A stretch of 64,000 nt of DNA from Klebsormidium nitens (taxonomy: Eukaryota; Streptophyta; Klebsormidiophyceae; Klebsormidiales; Klebsormidiaceae), in contig DF236987.1 of the NCBI GenBank assembly GCA_000708835.1, positions 237,866 to 301,865 on the forward strand, read 5' to 3'. This document shows, one piece after another, positions 12,901-24,900 of the stretch (position 1 is its first letter; every line of letters begins with the position of its first letter). The notes below the pieces were generated by a model that ran no database searches, was not told where the DNA came from, and saw only the letters and a list, made by a program, of their open reading frames with translations. A program made the position numbers and the translations under genes.

Positions 12901-15900
12901 ATGCAGGCGCCCAAGCGCCCGGCGGAGGAGAGCAATGAGTTGCAGCTCGTGGCCGCAAAGAAGCAGAAAATGGACATCATAGAAGTGCAAGCGGGGGGCG
13001 GGCAAGGTGCTAACACACAGCTCGTAACCAGAGAGGTGAGTTTCTTTATCCGCCTGTCCTCTTGCTTACTTGGCCTGAGTGTTGACTTTTAGAGGCGTCC
13101 ACTTCGCTTTGTTACCCTGCCGCCAAAATGTGCACCTGAATGGTTTGTAACCCCCCGCTGATATCTATAACCAAGATATGTAGTATAGCTTGGGCTGAAT
13201 GCATCCTGCGTTCTTATTGCACTGTCTGTGGTGCAGTGCTGTTCAGCTGTGCATGATCATAGAGATTCTACATTCAGGAGCATATCTTGCAGAATTGGAG
13301 ACAAGTGGGCTCAATGGTTGGTTGTATGAAGCAATTCTCCCCTTAAACTGTCTCACTGCCTTCCGCATCGGTCTCAAATGTTTTGAAGCGTTTGCAATGT
13401 TTTCAGATTCAGTTTAACAAAGAAGTTGATTAATGCGCCCCTTATACTGCTGCGGCTGCTGATAAAGTACACCCGCTACGTCACGTGTTTACTTGAATAT
13501 GATCACCCTTCAGACCGCAACCTTCCTGATTTGTCCTCTGAGAGTCGTCTTCCAATTTGGAAATCTGTCTTGCATTTGGGTCATGGACAAAGGAAGTGCG
13601 CCGTTCCTACTTTTAATCCACATATTTCACAGCCCCCTCTTGAAACGGAAACTCTCGACAAGGTTCGCAGAAGCACCAACTGATCGACAGGGACCGTTGC
13701 TGATTTTTCCCCCAATCTCTGGCACAGGGAATCAGGCGGACTTCGAGTCTGCAGGCGCCGATCATGCAACTAGTTGGACATGAGGTAAACTTACACCACT
13801 CATCAAGCGAAAGTTCCACTGCGTGATTCCCAAGGTGTTATCTTAGTATGTACCTTGGTCGCTTCCCGTCTGTGATACAGCTAAAGTATTGATGGCCTTC
13901 TCTGAGTGTAGGCACACCGGTCACTGCATCTGGAGTCACTGGCTCGGTGTCAAGCACTTGCAGCAAGGGTGTTATTAGCAAAGTCAACGTCTGCTGCCTC
14001 TGCATCCAAAACGCGCATCAACCGCATTCAAAACTGCTGAGGTCGGAAGAAATGCGTGCGGACTTGTGTGATTGTCTCCTGTTGCATCCAATATGAACCT
14101 GTCACTTACTCTGGTTGTGCAGTCCGCTGTGTATACCATGAAGTTCAGCCCGAACGGCGAAAACATTGCATCTGGGTCGCACGACAAGCACGTCTGTAAG
14201 TACACCTCTCACACCGCCAGCACGTTGCTTTCATGTTTGTGAAGGAAGGTCGATCTTTGTAGCCAGGGCAGTTTTATCGAAGCTCATTTTGCCAATATGA
14301 ACCAGTGGCCTGTTCCTTTTGGTAGGTGATGTCAACCTTTGGGGTTCCCATAGATGCGTCGTTACAATTGCCGATAAAACATTGGAAGGGCTACACACTG
14401 TATCCTCATGTTCACAGTTTCTCCCAAGGATTTACGTGCAGGACGGATTTGATACTTGATGGGAGCGTCTTTGCTGGTGATCAATAATCAACTGTCTTTT
14501 GAACAGACAAACCATCGACTTTTTTCAAATTCCTAGGGCCATTTCAATGGAACATCCTTCAAGTCTGCAATCAAACATCGGACTCTTTAGAGCCCTTTTC
14601 TTCTCAACACTTTCTTTGAATGTGTACCTCTTAAGAACCTGTGTGGTGCATCTCATATTCATGCCGCTTGCCCTTGACGCTCCTTTCCCTTGACACCGCC
14701 CAGTCTTGTGGCGGGTTCACAACGACTGTGACAACTACCTGGTGTTAAAGGGCCACAAGAATGCGGTCCTGGATCTGCAATGGGCCCTGGACGGGGCCCA
14801 AGTCGTGACTGCCAGCTCCGACGAGACTGTCAGGGTCTGGTAAGGCTCGCCAAACGCTGAGCGAAGCATGATGTCAGCAGCTCGTCCTGCATAAAACCGT
14901 GGCGAAATCTCGAAGGTCTTGGAGTTCTGGACGACTGCAATAGCTGACCAAACCAAGGTGTCAGCGTCTTCACACAAGTATAGTGTAGGGATACGCATTC
15001 GTTTGCTGTGACTACTAGCAGAAGGATATTCTGTTTGCATCAAGGTTCAACTCTCTGAAACGGCGTCCCCGGCACAAAAAAAACTCTGTCGTCCCGAGAT
15101 TTTGGAATCAGGGAGGTAATATACGCTTCCAGACTAGAATCTGTCCTTCTTTCAGGGAAAGACCTCGTAGCAAGCTCAAACGGGTGAGAGTCGCAGAGAA
15201 TTACGAAACGTTTCGGGAGAGGGCCGAGAGGCAGTAATCGGATTCTGCGGAGTGTGTTGTCTAGTATGAGTCTGTCGTGTGCCTATTGCTGGACCTTGAG
15301 ATGTTGTTCGAACCCACCTTCGCTTGCCACGTGTCCAGGGACGCCGAGACCGGGAAGCAGGTCAAGAAGCTGGTGGATCACTCCTCGTTCGTGAACAGTA
15401 TTTCCGTTGCACGGAGGGGGCCCCCGTTGGTCGTTAGCGGGTCGGACGACGGGACCGCAAAGGTGGATGCTCTTCTCCCGTTTTTCTCGAAGCTTTCTTC
15501 TGCTGCGGATGTTGGCAATTCTCTTCCAGTTTCCAAGGTCGCTTCGTCAAACATCAGAATCCGTTCAAGAGCTTGTTCAGCGCCTCGACAATCGTTTCCT
15601 TATGCATCTCCGTCCTCCACGGGACTGGCTCTCTTGCTGAGGGCAATTGTGCGTTGGAACAATCTGGCTACTTATGGTCGTCAAACAGCCGTTGGATTGA
15701 TATCCATCTCACAGTCCATTGCCTTTTACGCAGTTGTGGGATCAGCGGCAACGGGGCGTCCTGCAAACCTTTCCCGAAAAGTATCAGGTATACGTTGCCA
15801 ACGCTCTGCTCCCCCCAAGATTGCCGCTCTTGCTGGTAAAGAGGGCGTTGTTGTGTTCTTGGCCCACATGGCTGTCGCAGCATTTGATCCTCCCGTTGAC

Positions 15901-18900
15901 CTTGTCTGGATCAAGGCGACAGGGAAGCTTGTGCTTCTTGATCGTTGATCTCGTCCGCCGTTTTGAGGACTGTCTGCGAAGGTAGTAAGAACCCGAGTCA
16001 AAGTGGCAAAAATCCGAAGTCGTGACACCACGTTGTCGTCATTCGTCCGGGCTGTCCGTTCTAATCATTGCACACTTGCTGACACCGTTTCGGGTCTCCG
16101 CTTCAGCCTGTCGTTCGATTGGTTGCCGCTTTCCTTACATGTGCTGGCCCGTCTCCTTGTCTTTCCTTGCTGTTGTCAGACCGTCGTCAGGAGTGCGTGC
16201 GTTCTGACGTCACGCTTTCGTCACAGGTCTTGGCTGTTTCCTTCTCGGACGCAGCAGACAAAGTATATACAGGGGGAATCGACAACGACATAAAGGTGAG
16301 GGGCCGAGCTCGAGTTTCTTTGTTCCACGTTGTCTTGCTTTGTTCTGCTCTTCAAGAATGATCACTCGATACCGGGACAATGATACAAAAAGCTACATAC
16401 AGTCGTGTTCAGAGTTGATACTGGTTTCGGGTAAGCGAGTCTTTGAATTCCTGGGCCCAGAATCAGAGTTTGAGTTTTGTTGTGAGGGCTATGTCTGCCT
16501 AAAAGTCCTGTTACATTCCTCGTGACTCGTGAGTGAGAACGTGTTCATGCCAACCAGTGTTGGCGGATTGAGACGGTTAAAGAACTGAGGGGGCTAGGAA
16601 TGTGTTTTGCAAAAGCTGTCTGCGCCCGCTGGAATGGCATGAGTTGCTGGTCATCAAACACTCATAGGGTGGTCACATTTGTATCTTCGGAAAATCGGCG
16701 CACCGACCCCAAGGGTGCACACCGACCCTAGAAAGCCACTTCGGTCATAGTTGCTTTTGGGGTCACTCGACTGGACGGCTAGAATCTCCCGTTTTTTGCG
16801 TTCTTGAGTCGCGATTGTGCGCACCCACCCTAGAAAGTTTTCCGGAGGTCCGGGATCGGTCGGCCCCACCCTAGAAATGTTGCGACCCCGAACCTTAGGG
16901 TGGAAATTTTGCCCCGAGGGTCGGATTCCGGCCCCAAGGGTCGTTGCAACCTCAAATGTGACCACCCTATCAGAGGATTTGGTTTCAAGAAGTCAGGTCA
17001 TGAACAGTCCGGTGGTCTTGGCAAGCTTCGCTGGCCCTGAAGATACTCAAGATGGAGTAAGGTAGAAAGCCTTTCCTGAGTAACGCCGGGAACGGGTCGG
17101 TTTGCATCGACCTTCTTTCCCGTCTACTGCAACAGGCAGTTATTTCTGGTTTGCAGATCCGCAATTTCTCCCCTTCAGTTTGGTGGTCGCATGATCAACG
17201 TATGGCTGACGCACAACAACGCTTTGGTTGACAGATTGAACTTTGTGTTCATGGATAACAACATTCGTTCTGTTACAGGTTTGGGACATCCGGAAAAACG
17301 AGGTTACGATGACGCTGTCCGGTCACCAAGACACGATCACGGGTATGATTCCTGACTGATTTGATTGTGGTTCGGCAGTAGCTGTTCCTCTTGTGTGTAC
17401 ACATGCTCGTCAAAAGCATAGATTCGAGGGAAAGTCGAGTAAAGCATAGCTACTGCAGTGAATCGATGACTTCTTAATGATGCGTGACATGTGTATCGCA
17501 TGTGATTTGCTACGACTAGGTTCAAGGAAAATTTGTTTATTGCAAAATTTCAACCCTCTTGGTGCGACCATCTGAACCCGATCCGTTCGCACAGTCGCTA
17601 GCCGGTTCTGATTTCAAAATGTCGCCTTATCTGCCAATCAGTGCGCCTTTCTGGAAATCAGTAATCCACCTTTGTTTAAAAACGATAACCCGCTTCTCCT
17701 TGTTGCAGGAATGAGTCTAAGTCCGGACGGGGCCTACCTCTTGACGAACTCGATGGACAACACGCTCCGAGTGAGAGTCAACTCATGCCGCCTCTTTCTT
17801 GTATGCTCTATGCCTGGCAAGTCCGTCGTTTGCAATCCGGTTGCTCGGATTGCTTTCTTGAAGCGCTCGTCTCTAGTTCTAAGCAGTTACTTGCGCGCCA
17901 TAGTTGCAACGATTTCGTCAGGCCATCGCCAAAGTACCGTCAGACTCCTGAATTATCTTTCTACCTTAGGTATGGGACATGAGGCCCTACGCTCCAGCCA
18001 ACCGCTGCATTAAAGTGCTGACAGGTCATCAGGTGAGCACGCTTATGTCCTCGTTCGACTCAGTTTTGCAAACAGAGCTTCAGCCTGCCAACCAAGTAAC
18101 GCTTCTTTAGCAGAAACCGCTCATTGGTTGCTTCTGGAGCGTTGACGCCCAACAACGAGTCCTAAGGTATTTGAAAGAAAGTCTCGTGCTTACTGAACAC
18201 TGTTTATTGCAATACTTGTGATCCGCTTTGGGTGATCGACGCGTTAGCATGCTTTTGGAGACGCTCTATTGCTGTCGCTCTGAAGCTGCATCTTCGCACG
18301 TCGCTCAACCGTTCAACGGCTGTTGCTCACCCGTAGACAGCCGTTTGTAGGAACGACTGCGTTCCTCATGTTGCGCAGTAACGAATCCTTCTTGCTTGTT
18401 GGATAAAAACACCAGACCACGATTTACCAGCTGCTGAGACGACGAAACAGGACGGAAGTGGAGACTTTCAGATGAACGGCGTGCTTAATTAGGAATCTCA
18501 ACGTCTCATCACTTTGAATACGGCCAAAGGATTGAGCCCGTCCGTGCCTATGCAGCATGGCTACGAGAAGAACTTGCTCAAGTGTGCATGGTCGCCCGAC
18601 GGCAACAAGGTGCGTCAATCCTCCAAACGCCTCTTGTTGCCACGCAGGCTAGCCTTTTTCCACAAGCTGTTTTTCCGAGATTTCTCATGCCTACATTCGT
18701 TTGGATCACTCCCTTTTGACTGCAAAGGAACTAGAATGGGGACTTTTGCTTCGGCGGCTGAAATGAAACGTTGGGGGGGGGCTTTTTGAGTACGCATCAA
18801 CAGACAGGAGTCTCGTGCAGGCGCCATTTATCTGGGTTTTGTGCAAAGTTGCCTTCTGTGAACATCTTGAGATGGCACTTTATTCTGAGGTTTCCAGAGC

Positions 18901-20334
18901 CTCTGAGCCGTTCTGCATCTTCGAAATGTTTCAGCGGTAGCCTGATATAAGATTTGGTTCTATGGTCGAGTATGTCAGGGCAATCTAATATCCCTGCATT
19001 GCCTATTCGATTCTGAGGGGTCTGTTATCCGAGTGATACCTTCTGGTGTACCTTAGCTTGCTCGCTCGTGAACTTGGGTTCGGTTCCCTTCTTCAAGCTG
19101 GTTTACGCTTTTGACGGTCTAGGTCCTCTGACTTCGAACTCTCTTCAAAGTCAGATGTCTTTGACAGTGATTCTCCCTCGGTTCCAAATACGTATCCATT
19201 CTTAGACCTGCTCACGTTTGTTATTTGGAGAATGTTCTGCGGTCTAGGTTTACCGACTTTGAAGTTCTCAACGTCAAAGTGTACTTTCACCAGAATTTTT
19301 CTCCTGTTTCGGAACTGGGATCCATCCTCAGTCTGACTCCGCAAGTGAAGTCGAGAACGTGAATTTGGAGCTGACACACGTCTGCTGTTTCAAAAATTCT
19401 GCAGGTCACTGCCGGAAGTGCGGACAGGCTTCTGAATATTTGGGACATTGAGTCAAGTCGGCTGGTCTACAAGGTGGGCCCCTTTTCCGGAAAACCTTTC
19501 CATTTTCTTCTTGTCCTATGTTCTGCAGAGGCGACACGATGGCACGATTTCGTCATAGAGAGACAGCTTTATGAAACACAACTTGGGCAAGACATGCAAG
19601 CTACTGAATAGTCCTTATCGAGTTCAGTTTTCAAGGGGTTGAGAACCTGCGCTAGCGGGTGGTTATCATCAGATCTGCTTCCGTTGGTGATGTTAGCGAG
19701 TACTGAAATGGCAGCCAAAGCCGGACTGCTTGGGTCTTTTGTGTCTTAAGCACTGCGGGGTCTGCATAAGGAGTCCGCTTCCAACAATCTGGAACGGGCA
19801 TCAAGTGAAAGCTCCAGGATTTGGTCCGTGGAGAGAGCAGGTGGTCGAAACGAGGGACGACCTTCATGCTTTGAAAACTCCGTATTGACTAGACACCTCT
19901 GCTTCTATCTCAAGCATTGTCTGAACCGGGTGTTCCCATGACCCTCGGACTCCAAACCTGAGGAGGCAACTACAGGGATTTTATCGCAGGGGCTGTGCTT
20001 TCAAGTAGATTCAAACTGATGTATGGCACCGTTACAAATGTAAGAGGGCTTCGCTGACACCTTGTTGACATATTGCAGCTACCTGGGCACTTAGGGTCTG
20101 TCAACGAGGCCGCTTTCCATCCAAAGGTAAGGGACGAGTCTGGACTAAGATTGAGTTGCCTCCTCGCATGGCTCTGTCACTCATGTTGTTGCACCGCAAC
20201 ATCTTTGCATCAACGTTTTCAGGTGGACTCTGGTGGCTTATCATGTTGTGTGTTTATTGCAGGAACCTATCATTGGATCATGCAGTAGCGACAAGACACT
20301 ATTTTTGGGTGAGATTGACCCTTTGGCAAGATGA
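12901..20334 (+). CDS. SNRNP40: U5 snRNP 40-kDa WD40 protein (SNRNP40/Prp8-binding homologue), 14 exons
   Basis: A spliceosomal WD40 propeller of the U5 snRNP. Exons in phase: 12901-13035, 13728-13784, 14123-14195, 14704-14839, 15339-15462, 15734-15787, 16227-16295, 17279-17342, 17709-17770, 17970-18032, 18556-18609, 19405-19473, 20079-20126, 20263-20334. They sum to exactly 360 codons, close to the human protein's length. The N-terminus (MQAPKRPAEE... AKKQKMD) is a basic, NLS-like tail. Seven WD blades follow, each with a GH/SGS-D-x(3-4)-W pattern, for example LVGHE, SGSHDKHV, LKGHKNAV, SSDETVRVW, LSGHQDTIT and SADRLLNIWD. The C-terminus SSDKTLFLGEI matches the family end (SSDK-x-LYMGEI in animals). 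The first exon ATG is the first in frame after a polypyrimidine-rich leader. A TA-flanked MITE sits in the intron after 16295. Confidence 0.94.
16664..16970. mobile_element. 307-bp MITE-like inverted-repeat element in an intron of U5-40K
   Basis: The ends are perfect inverted repeats: ATAGGGTGGTCACATTTG at 16664-16681 and its complement at 16953-16970. Taking the inner ends GGGTGGTCAC, both sides are flanked by TA, which fits a TA target duplication as in Tc1/mariner-type MITEs. Inside, the motif ACCCTAGAAA recurs at least three times (around 16727, 16830, 16868). There is no coding capacity. It is 13-bp-scale clear of splice sites of the host intron. Confidence 0.75.
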
Positions 20335-21958
20335 TGCTCGTGAACCTCAAGTCCGAAACTTGTCATGTACGGCATAGAGTCAGCAAGAAAAGAACTTTGC
20401 CTGTGTTTGACAAGACGCAACATTATGCAAACGGTTCTCACAAGTGAGGCGTTTGTTTGCTTTTGCATGATCGAATGGAGATTCGATGGTCTCATTGCAT
20501 TGAAGCTTCTATCCTCATGCATGTGTTCGTTGCACTTATGCGTAGTGATAAGTAAACTAGTACGGTTGTCACAACAATTGTATTTCCTGCTCTTGATCAG
20601 TATGACATGCTGAATACGTACAATCTCATTTAGCAAGATGTGCCGAGACTCTAAGCATGATGCACAGAAAGGTCACAATTCCGGTACATGCTTATAGCTT
20701 CTCAGGCATGTGGCCCTGGTAAGCAACGTTTAGGTGAATGAGTCATCATGCATGACCTATGTGCCAGACCAGGATGCTCACAACGATACGATCATCGCGG
20801 TGACAGATGGGATCTCTTCATTAACGCCCTAGCCATTGCGGCCAGAGGCTTTTTCTTCCAAATGTTGTGTGTCGACGCTTCAACATGCGCATGTGCATGT
20901 CTCAATGGTCTTGGTATAAACTCGGTCACGTGCCCGGTGTCTATGTTGGGGGAGTCGCCTCCGGCCAGCGGCCTTAGCGAGGGAGATCCCCCTCGAGCCC
21001 TCCGTCCGCCGGGGCGACTCGAACTTTGAAGTTACCCCCCAAGAAGTACGAGTCAAAGTCAACGACGAATTTGAGATAGTTTCGACCGTTCGATGGTGTT
21101 TCCGAGGGTAATCTGGCGTGCTTCTCGTAACGGAAGTTGAGATGCGGGTGACTCTGATAGGTACCTGGCTTGGGACCCGGTCCTAACGAGTCCCGGATGA
21201 AAGCTCTAGGAAATTTCGGTCTCGTCGCAGACGTCAACCGGAACGTATCCCCGGGTGCCGGGTTGCGTCCGCAAAATGTGCCCGGTACGTATCTCCATGA
21301 GAGTCTGCAGCGGGACTCCGATCAATTTGAGCATTCCGGTGCCTTCAAGGCATTGCAGAAGTGTTACGTAACAGGGGGGTGTCGGACGGCGCAGATGTCG
21401 AGCAACGTATGCCGTTCACTTGGCTGAAGTCTCTCATCGGACGGTTCATGTTTGTTAACAGAACCCGCACTGGTGTTTACCTGGATCGGATATTTGTGCC
21501 CGCCCGGGCCCAGGGCTGGCCCAGTACCGTAGTCCTATGTGTCGAAGGCTGAAGCCTAACCCTAAGGGGTGTCGACATGAAGTGTTTTGTCCCCCTTTCG
21601 CCCTTTCGCAGTTTCGGAATTTCCCTGTCTATAATGTCAATGAGGAGGATCAAGGAGAAGTGCTGCAAAGCGTGGCGGAATATGGAGGAGATGATGGTAT
21701 GATTCTTAGCTGAGACCAGAGGTCGCAGAAGTGAGCGGGATTCTGGCTCACAGCGCCGGTTGGAGCTGGATTTGTTGACGTGTTGGAGTGTTAAGGGAGG
21801 GCTTTTGCAAGGGCAAGGGGCGAGGGAGGTGCCTGAAAGGTAGTCCATGGTCGCAAGGTAGCTCTCAGTGTCTTAATTTCGAGGTACCTTTCAAAGATCT
21901 CAGGGCGTTTGCCCAGCTATTCAACAACTCTTAAGGTAGAAAGACCAAGGCAGCCAAG
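20335..21958. other. Intergenic region U5-40K / U-box gene
   Basis: It carries the 3' UTR of U5-40K and the promoter of the U-box gene. Between about 20935 and 21560 the base composition changes to GC-rich, with an imperfect inverted repeat (GAGTCGCCTCCGG at 20954 against GGGGCGACTC at 21011). The string GTGCCCGGT recurs (20930, 21279). This may be an old unclassified repeat. I see no supported exon. Confidence 0.4.
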
Positions 21959-24900
21959 ATGCCGATCGACCCGTTTTCCAGCATTGCTGGTCTGATGACC
22001 ATTATCCAGATGACGGTGGCCGCTTCCGAGCAGGCCAAGAGTCACAAGCACAATGTTGCGGCCCTGGCCCGTAGGATTAAGATGCTGGTGCCTCTTCTCG
22101 AGGAGGTGAACGACCGGCAGATGACGCAAGCGCAGAAAGACAACTTTGAGGACTTGCAGCTCGCAATCGAGCGTGCTCGGGATCTTATCGTTAAGTGCGG
22201 GGAGCGCAGCAAGGTGTACATGGTGAGTGCGCGGATGTTTCATTCTGGTCAGAAGGGCTTAACTAAGCAACCACAGCTGTGTTTGTGAATAGCCACAAAA
22301 TGGTTGGCAGGCGGTGTGTTCAGTTGCGTTCTGTGTTCACTTAGGTGCTGGACAAGCGGCCAATTCTTCCAACTTTCCGAGGAAATGTGTGGGGATGCTT
22401 AGTATGTGGGATGCTGGTTGGAGGATTTAGTTGAATGTGCAGTTGGAAGAGTGGTCCTCCTTTCCTTTACACTGCTTTTCACTGCTTTCCAAGCATATTC
22501 ATGCATGAAGAGTCCACTCTCCGCGATCTACACCTGACCAAACTCGTCCCGCTTCTTGACGGTATGGTAAAAGTCATTGTTCAAGTTTGAAGTAGCTTTG
22601 TTGCTTTGTTCTGAAGAAGTTTGTTGCCCGGCTTTGGGGCAGAGTTGGCTGCGCGTTCAAACCATGGCCACTGGTATTTGTTGCAAGTGCACTTGCGCTG
22701 CTTGGGGAAAATGTCACCAGAGCATCACTGTTGTTGGCGGCCATACAGGGATGCTCAGCCATGAGATTGTGGATATTCTGCCAACTGCAGATGGGGGCTC
22801 TACTGGGGTTGGCTATACTAGGCTTGCAGGCATCCTTTAAGGGATCCCTGTAGGCATCCTGTAAAGCCAGGTCGTCTCTGATGATGAAACAATTCTCGTT
22901 AAAGAACTTTCACCGTCAGACTCCAGCACTCAGCGCTCTGCCAGCCATTCCAACTCTGAGGCTTACGATGCCTTTTCAAATGCTGGTTTTAAGGTTGCAA
23001 TAGTGTCCGGCATGTTGGGCAATACAACAAGCACTACGCAGCGGACTCCTACTTGAGATTTCGGTGGCTGACCTCTTCTGACTGGCAGATTACCTGCTCT
23101 GGTCGTTATGCCTGCAACTACAGTTAGGTTTTGTATTGTGTCGATTACCCCGATCGAACAAAAACAGAGCGAGAGAACATATGGTTCCCCTACTTACAGA
23201 TGTTCCGTGGCACTGGCATCATCGAGCGCTTTAAGGACGTCTCCTTGGATCTGGACCGGTGTCTGAACGCGTTGCCTCTGGTGAATCTGAAGGTCTCGGA
23301 AGAGATTCGGGAGCAGGTAAGTCATAACTTCAGATATACCAATCCTCAGCGTCCAGGATTGCGTATTCAGTACTTAAGTTTGTGGCACACGCGTAACCCC
23401 AAAAATTTGCAACATTTTGTTTGCAATGGACAGTGTGACTCCTGGATGAGGGTGCCCTTCCCTGCAAACTTTCTGCAAGAGAGCATCTCAGCGTTTGGTA
23501 TGCGGTTTCCTATTTGCACACGATTCTATTCCACTCAACGTCTGTGTATTCAGTGGATTTAGTTGGTAGAAGAAGTGGGTGCCGTTATGGATCAACATCG
23601 CACTCAGCTTTTGTCCGAAGCCTATTCTTCAATCAAGTCTTGTATCGATCCTGGAAGAGTGTTAATTTTCTCGTCTGGATTCTGCAGGTCGACTCTGTGA
23701 GCACTCAGCTGCGCAAGGCAAAGTACACCATTGATGAGATGGACCAAAAGCTCTCAATGGACATTGCCCTGGTTCTCAGAGAGCAGGTGCGCTGTCACTC
23801 TGCCTGAAGTCTTGCGAAATGCACAACAAGCAGGATACATTTTAGTGCGCGTCTTCTCTGTCATACTGTGCGTTTCAGGAGGAATCATCTGGATTACCAT
23901 TCTGGCAATGACCGGGGTGTTAGACCTTTCAGTGTTAACATCTGGAGGTGTTTATGGAACAAGCTGTGGAGCACCCCCCCTGGTGGATTCAGCACTTCAG
24001 CAACGCATTGGGGTAGCGTTGGAGCGCCCTCTATGTTTGAGGCTTGCATGGACTTAATGCCCTCTGCGGCTCACGCTTGCATGTAGTGGAGCAACGGAGT
24101 GATTTTGGTACATGACCGACCCCCTTACCGGTCCAGGTACAAGGCTAATGGTGACCAGTAGTTTTTGAAAGGACCGGGAGATTGCGTGGAAAACCCTCAA
24201 CAAGCTCCTTCTGCCAATAAGGCAAACGTCATGCCCTCTTGTGCATGCAAGACGTTGTCAAAGAACGGGCCTGGGCTCCAACCTTGAACGTGAAGTTTTG
24301 AGAGGATGTAACTGAAGAAAAATCACGTGTTGCAGAGGGAGGGCCTGGAGGCGAACCAGGCGCTGATGCGTCAGCTGGCGGAAAAGCTGGAGCTGACGTC
24401 GCATGATAAGGTGGTTGCCGAGACCCGGGCCCTCGAGATCGAGAAGGAGGAGGTCCGTGCTGAGAAGAACAGGCAGGAGGAGGCATACATCTCCCAGGTG
24501 CGTGCGCCCCTTGCTCTGCATGTTTCTTGATGGTTTGAGGGGTGAGGGTCTTACGGGGTTAGGTGCAGCACAAAAATGTATGCACGTCAAGAGTCGGTGC
24601 GACACCCCATGCGGCTACCTCTCGACGTGCTGCTGATGCATGGCAGAAGGGCATACACAACTCTACCTGTGCCAGTTGAAGAAGTATTTAGAATTAGTAG
24701 TGTCCATTGATTATAGGCGAGTAAAGGAGAGGTAATCCAGCAAGGTTCTTGGGGGAGTGCCTGTAAAAACAGGTTAAAGTAGCGTGCGGAGAATATTACA
24801 GTACATCGTCTGGAGTCCCGGGGCCAAGGGAGAAGCGATTAAAGCTCAGGGGGGCAAGTGTAGAAGCAACGCGCTTTCGCCCCCCACACGCGGCAAGTTT

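Noticed and set aside
20974-21237. Minus-strand 87-codon ORF in the intergenic GC-rich patch
   Set aside because: No splice context, no recognisable family and it overlaps an inverted repeat; treated as chance or old repeat.
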